A DNA stretch of 64,000 bases. Source: Luteococcus sp038433135 (GTDB taxonomy: Bacteria > Actinomycetota > Actinomycetes > Propionibacteriales > Propionibacteriaceae). Below the pieces are notes generated by a model. The model saw nothing but the letters and a program-made list of their open reading frames with translations. It was not told the origin of the DNA and did not search any database. Position numbers and translations under genes: made by a program. Shown here in pieces: positions 35,876 through 44,659 of this stretch. The stretch spans positions 15,369 through 79,368 of the forward strand of contig NZ_JBCDMV010000031.1 of assembly GCF_038433135.1 (NCBI RefSeq). The letters run 5' to 3'. How positions within the stretch are numbered: position 1 is the stretch's first letter; every line of letters starts with the position of its first letter.

Positions 35876-35922
35876 TCGCCGGTGGGGCAGGGCGTTGGGG
35901 GCTGGGTCGATAACGTGGGGCC

Positions 35923-36519
35923 ATGGCAGACAGCAGCATGAACACCATCGGCTGGGACCAGGGGCAGTGGACCCACCCGCCCGTCAACGTCCACCCCGAG
36001 GGCACGGACCTGTGCGTCGAGGCGGTCGAGGGCTCCGACGTCTGGCGGGTCACCTCCTACGGCTTCGTGCACGATACGGAGCACGCCCTGGTGGTGCCGA
36101 TGGCCAATCCGGGCGCGGTGGAGGTGCGCTTCCTCGCGGAGTTCGAGGAACAGTTCGACCAGGCCGGCATCTTCCTCACCGGCGCCGATGACCTGTGGGT
36201 GAAGGCCGGGGTGGAGTTCGCCGACGGGACCCCGCAGCTCGGCGCGGTGGTGACCAATCCCCATTCCGACTGGTCGGTGGCGGCGGTGCCCGACTGGATC
36301 GGCCGTGAGGTCACCGTCCGTGCCTCGCGCAGTGGCGACGCCGTGACCATTCGGGCGCGGGTGGAAGGGGAGGACTTCCGCCTGGTCCGGGTGGTGCCGA
36401 TCCCCAGCGACGTCGATCTGGCCGCCGGGCCCATGGTCTGCGCCCCGACCCGGGCCGGGCTGGTGGTGCGCTTCACCGGCTGGTGGCAGGGCGCGGCGGA
36501 TTCCAGCCTGCATCCTTGA
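35923..36519 (+). CDS. DUF1349 family protein (concanavalin-like fold)
   Basis: 198 residues, cytoplasmic. The pattern DVWRVTSYGFVHDTEHALV, DQAGIFLTGADDLWVKAGVEF and NPHSDWSV is that of the DUF1349 family, thought to have a concanavalin-like jelly roll. No catalytic role is established. It has no RBS; TAACGT at 35911-35916, 6 bp before the ATG, suggests a leaderless transcript. It is separated from the nan operon by repeat copy A, so a functional link is not indicated. Confidence 0.85.
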   Translation: MADSSMNTIGWDQGQWTHPPVNVHPEGTDLCVEAVEGSDVWRVTSYGFVHDTEHALVVPMANPGAVEVRFLAEFEEQFDQAGIFLTGADDLWVKAGVEFADGTPQLGAVVTNPHSDWSVAAVPDWIGREVTVRASRSGDAVTIRARVEGEDFRLVRVVPIPSDVDLAAGPMVCAPTRAGLVVRFTGWWQGAADSSLHP

Positions 36520-36688
36520 GGGTGTCGGCGTCACCACGAGCAACTAGGCTGGCGTCAGCCGAGGAGCCGTCCAGATCCCACTCCAGGGGGATGTGGCCTG
36601 ACCCGTTGTTGGTGGAAAATCTCAACTTGGCAACGCTTGCGGACCAAGGGTCGCGGACCGGTTGCCGATGGAGTCGACGAGGAGTGCA

Positions 36689-38566
36689 ATGAGCCTGCCA
36701 CCGGTGGTCGGTCCATCCAGCGGCGAGCATGCCACCGGATATGCCGCCGTCGCGCACGCCATTGCCGACGGCATCCACGACGCGGAGTGGTTGGAGGAAT
36801 ACCTCAACCAGATTGACGAACGGGTCGACCTGGCCGACCACCGGTTGATGGTGGTGCTGGCGCTGCTGCTGGACGGCGGCGACGCCCTGCCCGACGTGCT
36901 GCGCGAAGGGATCGAGTACCGGGTACTGGGTTTCCGTTACTGGATGGACGAGCGCGGCGACGACTCGATGTGTCACTGGAGCGAGAGCCACCAGGTGGTC
37001 TTCTCCGTCTGTGAATACCTGGCCGGGCAGCACTTCGCGGAGCGCACCTTCCGCAATGACGGCCGCACCGGCCAGCAGAAGGCCGAACGTGCGCGTCGCC
37101 GGCTGGTGGAGTGGCTGGCAAACCGCTTCCGGCACGGCTTCAGCGAATGGCTCTCGCCTACCTTCCACGCCATCAAGATCTCGGCGCTGACCCTGCTGGT
37201 GGAGCACTGCCAGGACCAGGAGCTCACCACCCGCGCGTCGATGCTGTTGGACCTGTTGCTGCTCGACGTGGCGCTGCACCGCTTCGAGGGGAATTTCGTC
37301 GCGTCGTCCGGCCGGGTCGAGGCCCTGTCGAAGGCCTTCCCGGAGCGCTCCGAGATCGAACCGATCGCCGCCAGCGCCTTCTCTCGCAACCGCCCCAGCT
37401 TCGAGCCCAGCCTGTACACGTCGATCTTCCTGGCCCGGCGGCGCTACCGGATCCCGCAGGTGGTGCGGGAGATCGCCTTCGCCCAGGCCGATCACCTGAT
37501 CACCAGCTCGCATGGCCTGAATGTGCACGAGGCGCGCTTCGAGGTGGCGCACCACACACCGTCGGGGGCCAGCTACCGGCGCGACGCCCTGCTGAACCTG
37601 TACTGGGGGATGGAGGCCTTCACCACGTCGGAGTCGATCGGGATCACGATGGAGGCGTTGGACCGGCTGCACCTGGACGGCAACAGCTACCTGGCGCCGC
37701 TGGCACCCTTCCGCAAGGTGCCGTCGCGACGGGTGCTCTCTGCCCTGGTCAGGTCGCTCAACCCGGTCACCCAGGGCACGGCGCTGAACCGGGCCGACGT
37801 GCAGACCTACCGCACGCCGCACTACCTGCTCAGCAGCGCGCAGCACTACCAGCCCGGCAGCTTCGGTGACCAGGAGAACGTCTGGGTGGCGGCGCTGCCC
37901 GGCCAGATCCACGTCTTCTCCACCCACCCCGGCTCCACCATGCTGGGCACCGACGCGCGCCCGGCCACCCCGTCGGGCTGGGTGGGCAATGGCATCCGCC
38001 CCGACGTGGCGCAAATGCGCAATGTGCTGGTGGCGCTGTACGACCTGCGCGCCCGACGCGGTTATCTGGAGGGTCAGCGGCACGAGCTGAGCCACCTGTA
38101 CTTCCCCGCCGCCAGGTTCGACGAGACCAAGCTGAGCGAGAAGATCGTCGCCGGCCGCCGGGAGGATTCCTACTTCGGGGCGATGGCGCTGAACCGGATC
38201 GAGATGACCACTGAGTCGGAGTTGGTGCAGCGCGGCCTGGTCACCGGTTGGGCGGTGATGGTGGCCGACCGCTCCGACTTCGGATCCCTGCATCACTTCG
38301 TCGACTACCTCAAGCGCTGCACCCTGGAGCACACCCGTGACACCCTGGTCTGGACAACTCCCAACCACGACCACCGGCTTACCTGGGGTGGCCCCTTCGT
38401 GGTCGACGGGGTCGCGCTGGAGACCGACTACGCCCGGCTGCGGAGCGACTGGACGGCGATCGGCCGCAAGCCGTCGGTGATCGAGGTCACCGGCCGCACC
38501 GGCACCCTGGTGCTCGACTGGAAACTCTGCAGCCGCACCCAGGGCCCCGGCGTCCCGACCACATAA
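36689..38566 (+). CDS. Uncharacterised 625-residue protein with a WSESH motif
   Basis: I do not recognise a named function. No signal peptide or membrane segment is seen. The first half is helix-rich with repeated Leu/Arg patterns and an MCHWSESHQVVFSVCEYLAGQ motif (about residues 92-112). Such a W-S-E-(S/N)-H block occurs in large uncharacterised actinobacterial proteins and suggests an alpha/alpha-toroid, possibly of lyase or hydrolase type. The second half has aromatic-rich beta segments (SAQHYQPGSFGDQENVWVAAL, TWGGPFVVDG). Start MSLPPVV has GAGGAG upstream; an earlier TTG codon is possible. A 25-bp inverted repeat follows. Confidence 0.8.
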   Translation: MSLPPVVGPSSGEHATGYAAVAHAIADGIHDAEWLEEYLNQIDERVDLADHRLMVVLALLLDGGDALPDVLREGIEYRVLGFRYWMDERGDDSMCHWSESHQVVFSVCEYLAGQHFAERTFRNDGRTGQQKAERARRRLVEWLANRFRHGFSEWLSPTFHAIKISALTLLVEHCQDQELTTRASMLLDLLLLDVALHRFEGNFVASSGRVEALSKAFPERSEIEPIAASAFSRNRPSFEPSLYTSIFLARRRYRIPQVVREIAFAQADHLITSSHGLNVHEARFEVAHHTPSGASYRRDALLNLYWGMEAFTTSESIGITMEALDRLHLDGNSYLAPLAPFRKVPSRRVLSALVRSLNPVTQGTALNRADVQTYRTPHYLLSSAQHYQPGSFGDQENVWVAALPGQIHVFSTHPGSTMLGTDARPATPSGWVGNGIRPDVAQMRNVLVALYDLRARRGYLEGQRHELSHLYFPAARFDETKLSEKIVAGRREDSYFGAMALNRIEMTTESELVQRGLVTGWAVMVADRSDFGSLHHFVDYLKRCTLEHTRDTLVWTTPNHDHRLTWGGPFVVDGVALETDYARLRSDWTAIGRKPSVIEVTGRTGTLVLDWKLCSRTQGPGVPTT

Positions 38567-38613
38567 GGACGCGGGACTCCCGGCGCGACGAGGCAGAGCG
38601 GTGCTGCTGCGGA

Positions 38614-38737
38614 GGTCTTGGGGTGCTGTGGTGGGGGTGAAAGCGCTGGGATGCTTGAAACCCAATCAGGCAGGGACTGCACCGAAGGGCAGAAGAGTGA
38701 GGGGACGCTGGAACCCCCACCACAGCACCCCAAGACC
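38614..38737. repeat. 25-bp perfect inverted repeat between convergent genes
   Basis: Arms 38614-38638 and 38713-38737 (GGTCTTGGGGTGCTGTGG... and its exact complement) flank 74 bp. The interior shows only partial further pairing (AGCG/CGCT). It sits between the convergent 625-residue protein and DUF1846 genes and could be a bidirectional terminator or a small non-autonomous element. Confidence 0.65.
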
Positions 38738-38750
38738 GACCCAGGCCCGA

Positions 38751-40235
38751 TCAGCGCTTCCGGTACAACCCTTTGCTCTGGAAGACCGGCTCGCTGGTCA
38801 CGTGCACGCCCAGATTGCGGAAGATTCCCTCGTCGACGCTGCCCAGGATGGTGGTGGTGTGCACATCACAACCGCGCAGCTGGCTGAGCTCGGCCAGGGC
38901 GCGACGGGCATTCTCGTCGGAATTGGCACTGACGCTGAGCGCGATCAGCACCTCGTCGGTGTGCAGCCGGGGGTTCTTGCTGCCCAGGTGCTGGGTCTTC
39001 AGGGTCTGGATGGGCTCGATCGTCTCGGTGGCCAACAGCTTCACCTCGGGGTCGATCCCGGCCAGGGCCTTGAGCGCATCGAGCAGCATGGCGGAGCAGG
39101 CGCCCAACAGCGGTGAGGTCTTGCCGGTGATGATCCGGCCGTCGGGCAGCTCGACGGCGGCCGCGGGGGCCTTGGTCTTCCTGGCCAGCTCGAGCGCGGG
39201 CTTCACGACGGGCCGGTCGGTGCCCTCGATCCCCAGCTGGCTCATCAGCAGCGCCACCCGGTCGCTGAGGGTGGAATCCAGCTCGTCCCGGCGTTCCTGC
39301 ACCAGGGCCTTGTACCAGCGTCGGATCACCTCCTGCTTGGAGGCCTCGCGGCAGGCCTCGTCGTCGCTGATCGCCTTGCCGGCCATGTTGACGCCCATGT
39401 CCGTGGGGGACTTGTACGGCGACTGCCCCAGCAGCTGCTCGAACAGCCGGTTGAGGACGGGGAAGACCTCGACGTCGCGGTTGTAGTTGACCGTCTGCTC
39501 GCCGTAGGCGGCCAGATGGAAGGGGTCGATCATGTTGACGTCGTCCAGGTCCACCGTCGCGGCCTCGTAGGCGACGTTGACCGGGTGGTCCAGCGGCAGG
39601 TTCCAGATCGGGAAGGTCTCGTACTTGGCATAGCCCGACGGGATGCCGCGCTTGTGGTCGTGGAAGAGCTGGCTGAGGCAGGTGGCCATCTTGCCGCTGC
39701 CCGGGCCCGGCGCGGTGACCACCACCAGATCCCGCTCGGTCTCGACATATTCGTTCTTGCCATAGCCCTGGTCGCTCACCACGTGCGCGACGTCATTGGG
39801 GTAGCCCTTGATCAGGTGGTGGCGGTAGACCTTGAGGCCGAGCCGCTCCAGCTTGCGCTTGAAAGCCTTGGCGCCGCGGTTGTCGTCGCTCCAATGGCTC
39901 ATCACGACGCTGGAGACCAGCAGGTCATAACTGCGGAAGGCATCGATCAGGCGCAGGACGTCGTCCTCGTAGGTGATCCCCAGATCGGCCCGCACCTTGG
40001 CCAGATCCTTGGCGGAGACCACCATCACCACCTCGGCGTCGTCGGCCATGGTCTTGAGCATTTCGATCTTGTTGTCCGGCGTGAAGCCGGGCAGCACCCG
40101 GGAGGCGTGCATGTCGTCGAAGAGCTTGCCGCCAAATTCCAGGTAGAGCTTGCCGCCGAACTGCTTGCGACGCTCGTCGATGTGCTGGGACTGGAGTTCC
40201 AGGTAGCGGTCGCGGTCAAAACCGATCTTGTGCAT
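38751..40235 (-). CDS. DUF1846 (UPF0371) family protein
   Basis: 494 residues, very similar throughout to the UPF0371/DUF1846 family: IGFDRDRYLELQSQHI at the start, YLEFGGKLFDDMHASRVLPG, VVVTAPGPGSGKMATCLSQL (a P-loop-like Gly-rich turn) and a C-terminal mixed domain. Structures of relatives are known but no reaction is firmly assigned. Cytoplasmic. GGAG lies upstream of the start. Confidence 0.93.
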   Translation of the reverse strand: MHKIGFDRDRYLELQSQHIDERRKQFGGKLYLEFGGKLFDDMHASRVLPGFTPDNKIEMLKTMADDAEVVMVVSAKDLAKVRADLGITYEDDVLRLIDAFRSYDLLVSSVVMSHWSDDNRGAKAFKRKLERLGLKVYRHHLIKGYPNDVAHVVSDQGYGKNEYVETERDLVVVTAPGPGSGKMATCLSQLFHDHKRGIPSGYAKYETFPIWNLPLDHPVNVAYEAATVDLDDVNMIDPFHLAAYGEQTVNYNRDVEVFPVLNRLFEQLLGQSPYKSPTDMGVNMAGKAISDDEACREASKQEVIRRWYKALVQERRDELDSTLSDRVALLMSQLGIEGTDRPVVKPALELARKTKAPAAAVELPDGRIITGKTSPLLGACSAMLLDALKALAGIDPEVKLLATETIEPIQTLKTQHLGSKNPRLHTDEVLIALSVSANSDENARRALAELSQLRGCDVHTTTILGSVDEGIFRNLGVHVTSEPVFQSKGLYRKR

Positions 40236-40278
40236 GTGGATCTCCTGCCAGGGATTGTGCGGTGAACGCGAAGAGCCT

Positions 40279-40313
40279 AGCCCCCGGATGTGTCGGGAGT
40301 GTTTCGGGGGGCT
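40279..40313 (-). terminator. Possible terminator of the hemerythrin gene
   Basis: AGCCCCCG (40279-40286) pairs with CGGGGGGCT (40305-40313) with one bulged G. It lies 43 bp past the end of the hemerythrin gene in its direction of transcription. Confidence 0.35.
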
Positions 40314-40355
40314 GTGGCCCGGGGCAGCCTGGTCGTGGGGCGGGCAGGGGCGACG

Positions 40356-40877
40356 TCAGTGGTGGTGGGGTGTGGGGTGCGCCCGCTCCCCGAGGCCCTC
40401 GCCGTGCTGGCCGTCGTGGCTGTGGTCGATTCCCGCCTCGTGGTCGAAGTCGTGGGTGAGCTGGTTGATCGTCTCCCAGGTGGGGCCGTCGATGCTCACC
40501 GCCGCGGCGGGGAACAGGCCGTTCTCCTCGTGGTCGATGTGGTTGCGCAGCGCCTTCTCGAAGGCGGGGTACTCGGCCAGGCCACCGTCGATGATCCGCT
40601 CGAGTTGCTCGTCCAGGCTGGCGTGTTCGTCGCACAGCGAGTCGATGGTGGGCGCGAAGTCGGGGTCCTTGCGCATCTCGTGGAATAGCCCGGCCTCCTC
40701 GGCCTTGGTGTGCGGCCACAGCAGGTTGGCCAGATCGGTGCCGGCGTGGCCGATCTTGTCCAGATCACCCGTCGCGACGGCGCGGCCGAAGTCACCCAGC
40801 CGGTCGACGACGCTGTAGTGCTCCTCGGAGAATCGCCCGATGAGATCGATGGAACGGCAGCCGCAGTACTCACACAT
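40356..40877 (-). CDS. Hemerythrin HHE-domain protein with Cys-rich start and His-rich tail
   Basis: 173 residues. A four-helix hemerythrin core carries the expected metal ligands in EEHYS, PHTKAEEAGLF, CDEHASLDEQ and RNHIDHEENGLF. It starts MCEYCGCRSID, adding a CxxCxC metal-type motif, and ends in a His-rich tail (DHSHDGQHGEG...TPHHH). Probably binds a di-iron centre and senses or scavenges oxygen, NO or metals. No RBS; TATGCT (minus strand, 40884-40889) lies 6 bp before the ATG, as in leaderless transcripts. Confidence 0.87.
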   Translation of the reverse strand: MCEYCGCRSIDLIGRFSEEHYSVVDRLGDFGRAVATGDLDKIGHAGTDLANLLWPHTKAEEAGLFHEMRKDPDFAPTIDSLCDEHASLDEQLERIIDGGLAEYPAFEKALRNHIDHEENGLFPAAAVSIDGPTWETINQLTHDFDHEAGIDHSHDGQHGEGLGERAHPTPHHH

Positions 40878-40883
40878 GGGGCC

Positions 40884-40889
40884 AGCATA
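40884..40889 (-). promoter_or_regulatory. Leaderless-type -10 box of the hemerythrin gene
   Basis: TATGCT on the minus strand, exactly 6 bp before the ATG, so transcription would begin at or next to the start codon. No Shine-Dalgarno sequence is present. Confidence 0.45.
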
Positions 40890-40931
40890 CGCCTATTGCA
40901 CGGCGTCCTCCGTGTGAAAGATTGGGCTGGA

Positions 40932-42671
40932 TCAGTGGGAGTGGCGGCCCTTCAGCATCCGCCAGACCCAGGTGCTGGGCACCTCGTGGGCCGTGCACAG
41001 GTATTCCACCGAGGCATCGCTGAACAGGGTGTCGTTCAGCTGGGTGATTCCCCGATTGCGGCAGAGCAGGCCGATCTCGTCGCCGATCTCCAGCTCGACG
41101 TCGTCGTCGGGCAGGTAGTTGATCCACTCGCCACGCTTGTGCATGTAGGCGATCGCCTGGATGTGCTCATTGCGGTCGTCGGGGTCGCGCAGCAGGTCAT
41201 GGAGGGTCACCTTGTGGCCGCGCTCCAGCCAGCGGCAGACGGCCGGTGCCTGGTGGGGGATCAGGACGACCCGACGGGGGATCGGGCACCACTCCTCCAG
41301 CCGATCGGTGATCCGCTCCCGCAGCGCCATGGCCTCGTCATTGCTCATCTGCTGGACATGCTCCACGAACCCCCAGTAGAGCGGGGACTCCAGCCGGGCA
41401 AGGGTTTCGAAGGCCACCAGATCCGTCGCGATGAACACGCTGTCCGGCTCGAAGGCGCGCAGCAGGCTGGTGGTGTGGATCGACTTCTGCCGCACCGAGA
41501 GGTAGATCTCCGGGTTCACCAGCCGCGCATGGGCGGCCATCGACAGGTTGGTGGTGTCGCTCTCGACGCCGGCGACGAAGCCCACGATGTCGGTGAAGTC
41601 CGGCATGCCGTCCTCCGGTGAGACCTCGATCACCTCCAGCCCGGCATTGCGCAGGTCCAGGGCCACCTCGCGGCCGAAGCGGCCGTCGGCACTGACCATC
41701 CACCGGCCCCGCGACAGCTGGTCGTGCAGGGGTGGCATCTCGGTGCCGGGCTCACTCATCAGCCAGGAGCTCATCTGGTGGGTGGCCGGACGGTTGAGCT
41801 GCATCACCAGGTAGGTGCCGTAACGGTCATAGGGGTTGATGACGGCCTGCGGCGTGAAGTCCTCCATCCGGGCCAGGTTGGCGCGCTCGGAGCAGCGGGT
41901 GATCACCGGAACCTCAGGGCGCAGCAGATCCGCGGCCATCACCACGGCCAGGTTCATCTCGTCCTTGTCGGTCATCGCGATGACGCCCTCGCACATCGGA
42001 TGCCCCAGGCCCGCCAGCCCCAGCTGTGAGGGATTGCGTGGATCGCCCTGGATGGCGGGCACGTCGCTGGCCAGCTGGTCGGTGGTGAGGATGTCGATCC
42101 GTTCCGGATCCTCGTCGATCACGACCAACCGACGGCCGGAGTGGTCCAGCGCATTGGCCAGTGTGCGGCCCGCCTGGCCGTAGCCCACCAGGAGCAGGAA
42201 GGGCTCGTGGATGCCCTTCACCTTGCTGCGGAAGCGCTGCATGTTCACCGCACTGCGGAAGGCGGGCTCCTGCAGCAGCGCGAACAGCGAGCCGAAGACA
42301 TAGGCCCAGGCGACCACCGACGCGTAGATGGTCAGCGTGACCCACATCCGCTGGGAGGTGGTGAAGGTGTAGTTCAGCTCGCCATAGCCGATGGTCATGG
42401 CGGTGTAGCTGATGAAGTAGAAGGCGTCGAACAGGCTCATCCGGTAGGGCTGCCCGTTGTCGTCCTGCCCGGGGATCAGCGCCAACCCCAGCGAGCTGAG
42501 CGAGAAGATCACGATCAGCACGATCAAGGGGAAGCGCATCCGGCGCAGCACCAGGAAGATCGCCTCGGTGGACGGCACGTCGGTGGGCACGTCCACCTCC
42601 ACCCGTCGCAGGCGACGGGTGGACTGCCAGGGGCGGCGTGCGATGGTGGGCGGGAGCATCGGCGACGGCAT
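40932..42671 (-). CDS. Potassium channel with two RCK (TrkA-N) domains
   Basis: 579 residues. Two membrane helices flank a pore loop, TAMTIGYGELNYTF; the selectivity filter reads TIGYGE rather than the usual TVGYGD. Two NAD-binding RCK units follow: GYGQAGRTLANALDHSG (about residue 160) and a second one lacking a clear GxGxxG, then TrkA-C-like sequence near the C-terminus (LEIGDEIGLLCR). It should conduct K+ or another cation under ligand control. It is 14 bp downstream of the small DUF6394-like membrane gene on the same strand, probably co-transcribed. Confidence 0.9.
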   Translation of the reverse strand: MPSPMLPPTIARRPWQSTRRLRRVEVDVPTDVPSTEAIFLVLRRMRFPLIVLIVIFSLSSLGLALIPGQDDNGQPYRMSLFDAFYFISYTAMTIGYGELNYTFTTSQRMWVTLTIYASVVAWAYVFGSLFALLQEPAFRSAVNMQRFRSKVKGIHEPFLLLVGYGQAGRTLANALDHSGRRLVVIDEDPERIDILTTDQLASDVPAIQGDPRNPSQLGLAGLGHPMCEGVIAMTDKDEMNLAVVMAADLLRPEVPVITRCSERANLARMEDFTPQAVINPYDRYGTYLVMQLNRPATHQMSSWLMSEPGTEMPPLHDQLSRGRWMVSADGRFGREVALDLRNAGLEVIEVSPEDGMPDFTDIVGFVAGVESDTTNLSMAAHARLVNPEIYLSVRQKSIHTTSLLRAFEPDSVFIATDLVAFETLARLESPLYWGFVEHVQQMSNDEAMALRERITDRLEEWCPIPRRVVLIPHQAPAVCRWLERGHKVTLHDLLRDPDDRNEHIQAIAYMHKRGEWINYLPDDDVELEIGDEIGLLCRNRGITQLNDTLFSDASVEYLCTAHEVPSTWVWRMLKGRHSH

Positions 42672-42684
42672 GGGGTGGTCGCGT

Positions 42685-43065
42685 TCAGCGACGACGGTAG
42701 GCGGCGGTCTCGATCACCAGCAGCACCAGCGAGACCAGGTTTGCCAACAGGGCGCCGCCGGACAGCGACACCACCGACGACATGGCATTCACGTCCAGGC
42801 CGTGGGAGGAGACCTGGGAGGCCCAGATGTAGACGCCGGTGGCAGCCACCAGCTGGATCACCGCGACCAGCGAGGTGGCCAGGTGGATCGCGCCGATCTG
42901 CGTGCGGTCGCCGAACTTCAGCACCGTGGCGACCAGGTTGACCACCACGGCTGCGTACAGCTCATAGACATTGTGCAGGTGCGGATTGCCCATGTCGCCC
43001 AGGAAGAAACCGAAGTTCAACGTGGCGGCCAGCAGGACGAAGAATCCGAAGACCACTTTCTCCAT
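42685..43065 (-). CDS. Small four-helix membrane protein (DUF6394-like)
   Basis: About 126 residues, almost all in four hydrophobic helices (VVFGFFVLLAATLNFGFFLG, VYELYAAVVVNLVATVLKFG, AIHLATSLVAVIQLVAATGVY, LLANLVSLVLLVIETAAY). It resembles the DUF6394 family, found beside RCK potassium channels, and here it directly precedes one. A role as channel subunit or modulator is inference. Start at MEKVVFG is chosen from family resemblance; a GTG two codons earlier and a longer frame to 43113 are alternatives, and no RBS decides. Confidence 0.78.
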   Translation of the reverse strand: MEKVVFGFFVLLAATLNFGFFLGDMGNPHLHNVYELYAAVVVNLVATVLKFGDRTQIGAIHLATSLVAVIQLVAATGVYIWASQVSSHGLDVNAMSSVVSLSGGALLANLVSLVLLVIETAAYRRR

Positions 43066-43138
43066 GTTCACACGGGCCACGTTAGCCGCCACCGCCGACA
43101 GTTTTCGAACCAACGATCAAGGCGCCCCTGAGGGTGGA

Positions 43139-44080
43139 CTACTGGCGACGGAAGGTGAGGGTAATCCCCTTGCCCTTCAGTACCAGTTCCTGATCCGATC
43201 GCAACACGGACAGCGGCTGGGAACTGGCCGTGATCACGCGAAAGCCCCGCAGGGCATGAGCCGCGAGGACGGTGGGTTCAATCGCGCCGCCCGCCCCGCC
43301 CACCTTGCAGTCGGTGAAGGTGACCTTGCTGCCGGTGACCGCGTACTGGCAGTCGAAGGGGTTGAGCGGGTCCTTGCCGGTGGCACGGTCATCGGCCATC
43401 ACCAGCTGGGTCTCGATGGCGGAGACGTCGTGGTGGCCGTCGGAATCAGTCATCTCCACCAGGCGCCAGCTGCCCTCCACCGGAATGCGCGGCCTAATCG
43501 AGCTCGTGCTCTGGTCAGTGAAGGTGAGGGTGCGGCTGTCCACCCGCCAGGTCATGGTGTTGCCGGTCACGCTGACCCGAATCTTCTCGTTGGGAAGCCC
43601 CACCAGGGTGTTGGTGCCTTCCACCCAGCCCGGCGGTGCGCTCGGAACCCCAGGCATCCCCACCTGGCCGCCCTGAATGGTGAGGGAGTCGCCGGAGAGT
43701 CGATAGGAGCTGATCATCCGGAAGCCCACGTCGTCGGTGACGGTGACCTTTTCGCCGTCCAGCCGCACGACCACCGTGGCGGCGCTGGTGTCGACCCAAC
43801 TCCCGGACTCGTCGGTGACCGAGGTCAGCAGCCAGTCGGTGCCGGTGAGGGGTGCCGCGCTGGGGTTGCCGAGCGGGTCGGGCCACGGATCCGGATTTGC
43901 CTGGCGCCGCGCCCAGAGCGCCGCACCACCAGACAGCATCAGCAGGGCAAGGGCCACCACCAGGGGCGTGACCCAACGGGGGTGGCGGCGGGCCGAGGAG
44001 ATGATCCGCGCGCCGTCCAGTGGCTCTTCGCCGTGCTCGCCCAGGCCGTGCAGGGCTTCCAACAGCTCGTCGTCAGGCAT
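43139..44080 (-). CDS. Membrane-anchored META-domain protein, probable sigma-factor partner
   Basis: 313 residues. A short N-terminal cytoplasmic segment (MPDDELLEALHGLGEHG...), one membrane helix (about residues 36-57) and an extracellular part with two META/HslJ-like beta repeats (LTGTDWLLTSVTDESG and VEGSWRLVEMTDSDGHHD). The gene overlaps the ECF sigma gene by 8 bp, the usual position of an anti-sigma factor, although the cytoplasmic segment has no zinc anti-sigma motif. It may hold the sigma factor at the membrane and sense envelope state through the META domains. That role is inference. Confidence 0.82.
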   Translation of the reverse strand: MPDDELLEALHGLGEHGEEPLDGARIISSARRHPRWVTPLVVALALLMLSGGAALWARRQANPDPWPDPLGNPSAAPLTGTDWLLTSVTDESGSWVDTSAATVVVRLDGEKVTVTDDVGFRMISSYRLSGDSLTIQGGQVGMPGVPSAPPGWVEGTNTLVGLPNEKIRVSVTGNTMTWRVDSRTLTFTDQSTSSIRPRIPVEGSWRLVEMTDSDGHHDVSAIETQLVMADDRATGKDPLNPFDCQYAVTGSKVTFTDCKVGGAGGAIEPTVLAAHALRGFRVITASSQPLSVLRSDQELVLKGKGITLTFRRQ

Positions 44081-44561
44081 CGGGGGCCTCCTTCAGGTTC
44101 TCACGCAGCGTCGCCAGCCCGCGGGTGCACAGCGAACGGACCGCCGCGGGGGTGCACTGCAACACGGCGGCGGCGTCGGCCGTCGAGTAGTCGTGGACGT
44201 GGCACAGCACCAGCGCCTCGCGCTGCCGGGTGGGCAGGGCGGCCAGCGCCTGGGTGAGCCAGAGCCGGTCCAGCACCGCGCCATCACCGGGCGGCGCGGG
44301 TGGTGCCGGCGGGGTCTCGGTGGCGCGCTCCCGGTTCCAGAAGCGCTGGCCATTGCGGTGCTGTCGCCGGATCACGATGGTGTGCAGGTAGGCCACCGGA
44401 TCCTCAATGGTGCAGCGCTCCCAACGCTTCCAGAGCTCGGTGAGCGCGTCCTGGGCAAGATCCTGGCCGGCGGGCCGGTTGCCGGCCACCAGAATGGCGA
44501 AGTTCACCAGATCCGCGGAGTGGTCGTGGCAGAGCTGTTCGAACTCGGTCCGTGTGCCCAT
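44073..44561 (-). CDS. ECF sigma factor (SigE-like)
   Basis: 162 residues with region 2 (FEQLCHDHSADLVNFAILVAGN, LAQDALTELWKRWE) and region 4 (LPTRQREALVLCHVHDYSTADAAAVL, then AAVRSLCTRGLATLRE). It would direct RNA polymerase to a small stress regulon. The start MGTRTEFEQ is fixed by AGGAGGT 7 bp upstream. Translationally coupled to the META-domain membrane protein. Confidence 0.92.
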   Translation of the reverse strand: MGTRTEFEQLCHDHSADLVNFAILVAGNRPAGQDLAQDALTELWKRWERCTIEDPVAYLHTIVIRRQHRNGQRFWNRERATETPPAPPAPPGDGAVLDRLWLTQALAALPTRQREALVLCHVHDYSTADAAAVLQCTPAAVRSLCTRGLATLRENLKEAPDA

Positions 44562-44659
44562 CGCACCTCCTCTGGCTGGCCCCTTCACCCATCATGAGGC
44601 GCCGGGCGGGCCGACGTGAGCGCTCGAAACCAGAGAAATCCCCGGGGCTGGACGATCGT

